DNA from: JBBKWH01 sp041165345
Lineage (GTDB): Bacteria > Pseudomonadota > Gammaproteobacteria > Pseudomonadales > Moraxellaceae
Assembly: GCA_041165345.1 (NCBI GenBank)
Contig: JBEANQ010000001.1
Span: 1 to 52,781 of the forward strand
Reading direction: 5' to 3'
DNA: 52,781 bases
Both the position numbers and the translations under genes were made by a program. Shown in pieces: positions 48,588 to 52,781 of this stretch. The notes below the pieces were generated by a model. The model saw only the letters and a list, made by a program, of their open reading frames with translations. It searched no databases and was not told where the DNA came from. How positions within the stretch are numbered: the first letter of the stretch is position 1; each line of letters opens with the position of its first letter.

Positions 48588-50069
48588 ATGCCAAGCATGA
48601 TGCCAGCCCGTATCACGGGTTTGTTTGTTGTTGGTCTTGCCACCAGCGTGTTGACTGTTGCCCATGCAGATGTGGGGGATTACACCAGTCTGCAAACCAA
48701 ATACAACACCAGCTATCCCAAAAAAGCAGATCGCCCGATTACCGCTGCCGATCAAAAGCTGATCCCGCTGTCGATCAAAAGCAATCCGGCGGGTTATGTG
48801 GATGGCTTTGATCCCAAAAAATACAACGAGTGGCAACAAGTCACCCTTGATCCGTCGACTGGTGCCAAGTGTGGTGATGGCTCACCATTTTCGTTCTGGG
48901 TCAATCGTCGTGCATCCACCAGCAACTTGATGGTGTTTTTGGAAGGTGGTGGCGCGTGCTGGGATTTCCAAAGCTGTTCATCAACCATGGCATCGGGTCC
49001 AGCGTTAGCCAATGTCTTAAAGGCCAGTGCGGACAAAGACACCGGCGCAGTCATTGCCACCACCGGTTTGGCCGCGGGTGACAAATCGCTCATGATCCCA
49101 TTGTATTCGGCGTTGCTCAAAGACAGCTCGTCAAACCTCGACAACAAAGTGCAAGGCTGGAACAAAATATTTGTGCCGTATTGCACCGGCGACGTGCATG
49201 TGGGTCTATCGACTCGTGTTTACACCGACCCAACGGGTGCTAAACCCCCAATCACCATCTATCACAATGGTGTGATCAATGCACTGCAAACGGCTGCATG
49301 GGTACGCAACAACCTCGAAGCGCCAAAACAGCTAATGCTGACGGGTCAAAGTGCCGGTGGTGTGGGTGCGGTGGGTCTGTACCATGCGCTGCGGTTGTTG
49401 TTTCCGGTACAGCAAGGTTACATGTTGAATGACGCCGGTCCGAGCTTCTTTGCCGACCAAAACGGCACCGATGCGGCCAATCCATCGGCACCTTTGCATC
49501 GGACTGCACTGCCGATTTGGGGTTTGTCTGAGAAACGCCTGTTGGCCGATGGCACCACCCGCAGCTTGTTAGACTGGTATCAAACGCAATTGACCGGTCT
49601 AGATGTCAAAAACTTTGGCACGCTCAACCAAGCGGTTGCCCGTCGCTGGCCGAAAGATCGTTTTTCGATGACCGCCACCCAAGAAGACTATGTGTTTGGC
49701 ACATACTCGTACCGTCGTTTTTATCCTGACACCCAAGGAACTGACCGTGCAGTACGCATGGCCAATACCGTCGCTCGTTGGAAAATTGACATTGACCGGT
49801 TTGCTGTCAACATGCAGTCCACCGCCAACTATGGTTTTTATCTGCCTGCAACCCGTAGCTGGTTGTACGGTCACACGATATTCTCGGATATCGGCCGTAC
49901 CGCAGACATTCAAGAGCAAGGCCTAGACATCAATGCCTACATGAAAAACTTTACCGACCCCACCTTGCCGTTGATAAAAGCCAAAGAGCAAGACTTTAGC
50001 GCTGACCGTAAACAAGTCAGCGTGACCGGTGAAAGCTCAATACTGCTGCTCAATAGTATTGGTTTTTAA
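48588..50069 (+). CDS. Pectinacetylesterase/Notum-like secreted hydrolase
   Basis: A 493-residue exported hydrolase. Signal peptide residues about 1-27 (ending AHA). The family PF03283-type motifs are visible: MVFLEGGGACWDFQSC (with the oxyanion-hole region), GQSAGGVGAVGLYHAL (nucleophile Ser) and LNDAGPSFF; a late segment near residue 420 likely supplies the His. Bacterial members act on esters; substrate unknown, pectin not implied. GAGAGGA precedes the ATG at 48588. It is divergent from the coiled-coil protein, which may be a helper; this is inference. Confidence 0.85.
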   Translation: MPSMMPARITGLFVVGLATSVLTVAHADVGDYTSLQTKYNTSYPKKADRPITAADQKLIPLSIKSNPAGYVDGFDPKKYNEWQQVTLDPSTGAKCGDGSPFSFWVNRRASTSNLMVFLEGGGACWDFQSCSSTMASGPALANVLKASADKDTGAVIATTGLAAGDKSLMIPLYSALLKDSSSNLDNKVQGWNKIFVPYCTGDVHVGLSTRVYTDPTGAKPPITIYHNGVINALQTAAWVRNNLEAPKQLMLTGQSAGGVGAVGLYHALRLLFPVQQGYMLNDAGPSFFADQNGTDAANPSAPLHRTALPIWGLSEKRLLADGTTRSLLDWYQTQLTGLDVKNFGTLNQAVARRWPKDRFSMTATQEDYVFGTYSYRRFYPDTQGTDRAVRMANTVARWKIDIDRFAVNMQSTANYGFYLPATRSWLYGHTIFSDIGRTADIQEQGLDINAYMKNFTDPTLPLIKAKEQDFSADRKQVSVTGESSILLLNSIGF

Positions 50070-50097
50070 GTCCTTGTTGTGATGCGTGTGGGTTGAT

Positions 50098-51093
50098 TTA
50101 GACCGCCATTGATGCTGCATCAGTGGCGGTTTTTTGTGCGTGTAGCACACCCTGTTGGTCTAAATAAAATACTGCAAAGTCAGATGCTAAGGCCAGATTA
50201 CCCGAATACACCGAGGCGGCTTCTTGCTCAAGCTCCAACACATTGGGCGTGTGATGCGCCTCGTGTCCATAGCGAGCGCTAAAGTGGGTCAAGACCAAGT
50301 TGGCAATCTGGGCGCTTTCGGCAAAGCGTGCCACGGTTTTGGCGTCACTGTGTTGTGGAAACGCGCCGACCTTGAGCGCCACCGCCTCGCTATAGGTGGC
50401 CTCATGCACCAACACGTGTGCAGTCTTGGCCACCTCGCTCAACAGGGCAGGGGTGTCGTTGTCACCGCCCACAATCACCCGTCGGGCTGGTCGTGGCGGC
50501 AGCAGATACTGTTCAGCCTCTAGGTAGCGGCCATCCGTCAACTGTACATTCTGTCCGTATTGCAGTTGTTGCCAAATAGGTCCACGCGTGACCTGTGCTG
50601 CATCTAGCTTCTCGACATTTAATGCCCGTTGAGTGATTTTTTCGTCTAACACATAGGCATAAGACGGAACGCGATGCGACAGCGGCGTTGCGTGAATATA
50701 AAAATGCTCGGTTTCTACCGCTTGGGTCAGGCTGGCCACATCCACAAAGTGCAGTTCATACGACACATACCAATCGCTACAGCGGGCCACAGTTCGCACC
50801 ATCTCTTCTACCCCTTGAGGGGCAATAATCAACAACGGCTCGGTGCGTTTGGCCATGCCTGCGCTGGCCAACAAACCAAACAACCCATAACAATGATCGC
50901 CATGCACATGGGTGATACAAACGGCACTTAACGTTGCCAATGACAACGACGTGCGCAAGAGTTGATGCTGTGTGCCTTCGCCGCAGTCAATCAACACCCA
51001 AGATTTTGATGCGCGTCGCCGAACCGCAAGGGCGCTCACGTTGCGGTGTAGGGTCGGAATGCCCGCCGACGTGCCTAAAAAGAGCAGTTCCAT
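50098..51093 (-). CDS. rnz: Ribonuclease Z
   Basis: A 331-residue metallo-beta-lactamase-fold endonuclease that cuts tRNA precursors 3' of the discriminator. It begins MELLFLGTSAGIPTLHRN, has DCGEGTQHQLL, the zinc motif THVHGDHCYGLFGLL, TPLSHRVPSYAY, HEATYSEAVALK (with the HEAT-type loop), and LVLTHFSARYG. Chosen start 51093, because MELLFLGTSAG is the family N-terminus and CCGGA lies about nine bases upstream; ATGs at 51099 and 51111 are in frame. Length is near E. coli (305). No tRNA gene is in this window. Confidence 0.95.
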   Translation of the reverse strand: MELLFLGTSAGIPTLHRNVSALAVRRRASKSWVLIDCGEGTQHQLLRTSLSLATLSAVCITHVHGDHCYGLFGLLASAGMAKRTEPLLIIAPQGVEEMVRTVARCSDWYVSYELHFVDVASLTQAVETEHFYIHATPLSHRVPSYAYVLDEKITQRALNVEKLDAAQVTRGPIWQQLQYGQNVQLTDGRYLEAEQYLLPPRPARRVIVGGDNDTPALLSEVAKTAHVLVHEATYSEAVALKVGAFPQHSDAKTVARFAESAQIANLVLTHFSARYGHEAHHTPNVLELEQEAASVYSGNLALASDFAVFYLDQQGVLHAQKTATDAASMAV

Positions 51094-51287
51094 GGTCATT
51101 GATCCGGTCATCAGGTTTGCGTTGTATCGTAGCGGATCACCCCACACGCGCAAACCAATCTGCTGCATACCGATCCTGCCTAGCCCACCGTTGATCTGGC
51201 GTGACACGTTAATCAGCGACAGGGTGAACCACAGGGGGCAACATGCTAAAATATTGCCCTTTGTTTAACACAGCCCGAGCATGTCAC

Positions 51288-52383
51288 GTGGAAATTAACC
51301 CGTACCTCCTCCGCCTCAAAGACCTGCATGAGCGTGGCAACACACTCAGGGGGTATCTTTGACTACGACCAAAAGAAAGAACGCCTAGAAGAAGTTCTGC
51401 TAGAGCTGCAACATCCCGACATTTGGAATGACCTTGCGCGTGGCCAAGCCATGTCCAAAGAAAAGGGCGAGCTGGAAAACAGCGTGGGCGTGCTAGACAC
51501 CCTGAGCGCCCAGTTAGACGATGCCCGCACCATGCTGGATCTGGCGGTTGAAGCCGATGACGAATCACTGCTAGAAGACGTGACCAGCGAGCTGGATGCC
51601 GCCGAAGCCGACATGGCCAAGCTTGAATTCCGCCGCATGTTTTCTAACCCCATGGATCCAAACTGCTGCTTCTTGGATATTCAGTCGGGGTCTGGCGGTA
51701 CAGAGGCGCAAGATTGGGCGTCGATGCTGATGCGCATGTACTTGCGTTGGATCGAGCGCCACGGCTTTAAAGCTGAAATCATGGAAGAGTCCAGCGGCGA
51801 AGTCGCCGGTCTTAAAAGCGCCACCATTCGGGTGGAAGGCGAGTACGCGTTTGGCTGGTTGCGCACAGAAACCGGCGTGCATCGTCTGGTGCGTAAATCA
51901 CCGTTTGACAGTGGCAACCGTCGCCACACCTCGTTCTCGTCGGTGTTTGTCTCGCCTGAAGTGGATGACGACATCGAGATCGACATCAACCCCGCCGATG
52001 TGCGCACCGACACCTATCGCGCCTCGGGTGCGGGCGGGCAGCACATCAACAAAACCGACTCTGCGGTGCGGTTGACGCACGTTCCCACCAACACCGTGGT
52101 GGCCTGCCAAAACGAGCGTAGCCAGCACGCCAACCGTGACCGCGCATGGAAACTACTCCGCGCCAAACTGTACGAGCTAGAGCTGCAAAAGCGCAGTGCC
52201 GCTCAACAAGCGCTCGAAGCCACCAAGTCAGACATTGGCTGGGGCAGTCAAATTCGGTCGTATGTGTTGGATGATTCACGCATTAAAGACCTGCGCACCA
52301 GCGTCGAAACCTCCAATACTGGCGCAGTGCTTGACGGTGATCTGGACAAGTTCATCGAAGCCAGCCTGAAGATGGGCTTGTAA
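51288..52383 (+). CDS. prfB: Peptide chain release factor 2 with programmed +1 frameshift
   Basis: Product of about 364 residues, read from two frames: 51288-51359 (24 codons ending CTT) then 51361-52383. The first part starts GTG and codes for (M)EINPYLLRLKDLHERGN, followed by LRGYL; then in the +1 frame DYDQKKERLEEVLLEL. Later motifs: the SPF anticodon-like tripeptide in VRKSPFDSG, and GGQ in SGAGGQHINKTDSA. RF2 terminates at UGA and UAA, so low RF2 at the internal TGA favours frameshifting. The downstream frame has a pseudo-start (ATG at 51328) that is not the real start. No lysS follows. Confidence 0.97.
51348..51363 (+). promoter_or_regulatory. prfB frameshift element
   Basis: AGGGGG (Shine-Dalgarno-like, 51348-51353), TAT, then CTT-TGA-C at 51357-51363. 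The internal SD at the short spacing and the slippery CTT before an in-frame TGA match the classic E. coli autoregulatory site base for base in layout. Confidence 0.96.
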
Positions 52384-52419
52384 GCGTGTCGTGATGTGCA
52401 AAAAAGTCGAGATCAATGC

Positions 52420-52560
52420 TTGACAGCACCCGATTCTATGCCCATATTCAAGTTGTAAGGTAAAGCTTAGCGAGGTGAGATTCATGCGTTATGCGGGTAT
52501 CTGTTTTTGCTAATGTGTTGCTTTTGAATAAAAAACTCCAGCTTTTGCTGGAGTTTTTTT
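52420..52560 (+). ncRNA. Candidate small RNA or micro-ORF transcript after prfB
   Basis: TTGACA (52420-52425) and CATATT (52443-52448) are 17 bases apart, and a strong terminator ends at 52560, so a transcript of about 105 bases is predicted. It contains a nine-codon reading frame (52484-52513, MRYAGICFC) preceded by GAGGTGAG. It could be a small RNA, a leader peptide or just the prfB 3' end. No family recognised. Confidence 0.35.
52531..52560 (+). terminator. Intrinsic terminator downstream of prfB
   Basis: AAAACTCCAGC-TTTT-GCTGGAGTTTT with a T-run. It ends transcription from prfB and/or the candidate small RNA. Confidence 0.95.
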
Positions 52561-52604
52561 ATGGCTGTGGTCTGTGTCATGACGGCGTGTACAACGGTGC
52601 GTTG

Positions 52605-52620
52605 TATATCGAATGATATA
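52605..52620. promoter_or_regulatory. Inverted repeat upstream of the ArsR-type gene
   Basis: TATATC-GAAT-GATATA is a perfect 6-bp inverted repeat about 80 bases before the regulator start, in an AT-rich region. It may be its own operator, as ArsR-family repressors often bind AT-rich dyads next to their genes. Confidence 0.45.
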
Positions 52621-52701
52621 GATATTTGTTTTTGTAAATGACTATATACAGCCGCCTCGAATCGGCTTACGCTGTGGTCATCACGTGGAGTTCACGGGTG
52701 T

Positions 52702-52781
52702 ATGGACGTTGATCTGATCATTAAAGCGCTGGCCAATCCGGTTCGTCGTGACATTTTGGCGTGGCTAAAAACGCCCGAGGT
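52702..52781 (+). CDS. ArsR-family transcriptional regulator, 5' part only
   Basis: The first 26 codons (MDVDLIIKALANPVRRDILA then WLKTPE) run off the window. The ALANPxRRDIL phrase is the start of the winged helix-turn-helix of the ArsR/SmtB family. Effector and targets cannot be read. GGAG lies 11 bases upstream of the ATG. Confidence 0.8.
   Translation, partial: MDVDLIIKALANPVRRDILAWLKTPE

Noticed and set aside
51328..51362. prfB starting at 51328, or a sequencing frameshift
   Set aside because: The AGGGGG-TAT-CTT-TGA-C layout and the conserved N-terminus upstream in the other frame fit the programmed shift.

Overview
The window looks like a piece of chromosome from a gammaproteobacterium of the Pseudomonadales, most plausibly a Moraxellaceae-type organism of roughly 50% GC. 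The grounds are full-length, E. coli/Pseudomonas-like housekeeping proteins (GuaA, GshA, DsbB, ParE, ParC, Acs, FadD, CysK, Ppa, GlmM, PdxH, RecJ, RNase Z, RF2 with its programmed frameshift), a family I.1 lipase with its foldase, a NarK transporter next to a PP2C/kinase fusion, and a DUF2788 protein. The assignment is an inference from gene content; I could not run a database search. No rRNA, tRNA, transposase, integrase or CRISPR array was seen.

Layout. 1-5.4 kb: a truncated DUF4394 lipoprotein, guaA, a cluster of three 56-bp hairpin repeats, a membrane protein, ppiC, a lipoprotein and a DUF924 protein. 5.6-12 kb: gshA-dsbB, an alpha/beta hydrolase, yqiA and parE. 12-12.9 kb: a MerR-family regulator divergent from a very short Cys-rich exported peptide whose promoter has the stretched, dyad-containing spacer typical of MerR-controlled promoters. 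13-20 kb: hpf, a hairpin-dense convergent region, an exported beta-rich protein, a small lipoprotein divergent from a BaeSR-like two-component system, and a beta-propeller/RTX protein. 20.3-22.2 kb: acs.

22.2-25.3 kb is the accessory patch. It holds two minus-strand genes arranged as integron cassettes with an attC-like site between them, a BrnT/BrnA toxin-antitoxin pair, and a HigBA-type toxin-antitoxin pair followed by an NTF2-like gene. 25.4-28.4 kb holds a methyltransferase and small orphan genes, including an ankyrin-repeat protein. 28.7-30.7 kb is the lipase/foldase pair, split by a strong intrinsic terminator.

30.8-52.8 kb returns to core genes: parC, a membrane GGDEF protein with a degenerate GGEAF signature, fadD, DUF2788, PhzF, the PP2C/kinase fusion and narK, cysK-MAPEG, ppa, glmM, pdxH, a Lys/His-rich tandem-repeat exported protein, recJ, a membrane-anchored coiled-coil protein divergent from a pectinacetylesterase-like hydrolase, rnz, prfB, a possible small RNA unit and the start of an ArsR-type regulator. 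Both topoisomerase IV subunits are present, about 19 kb apart.
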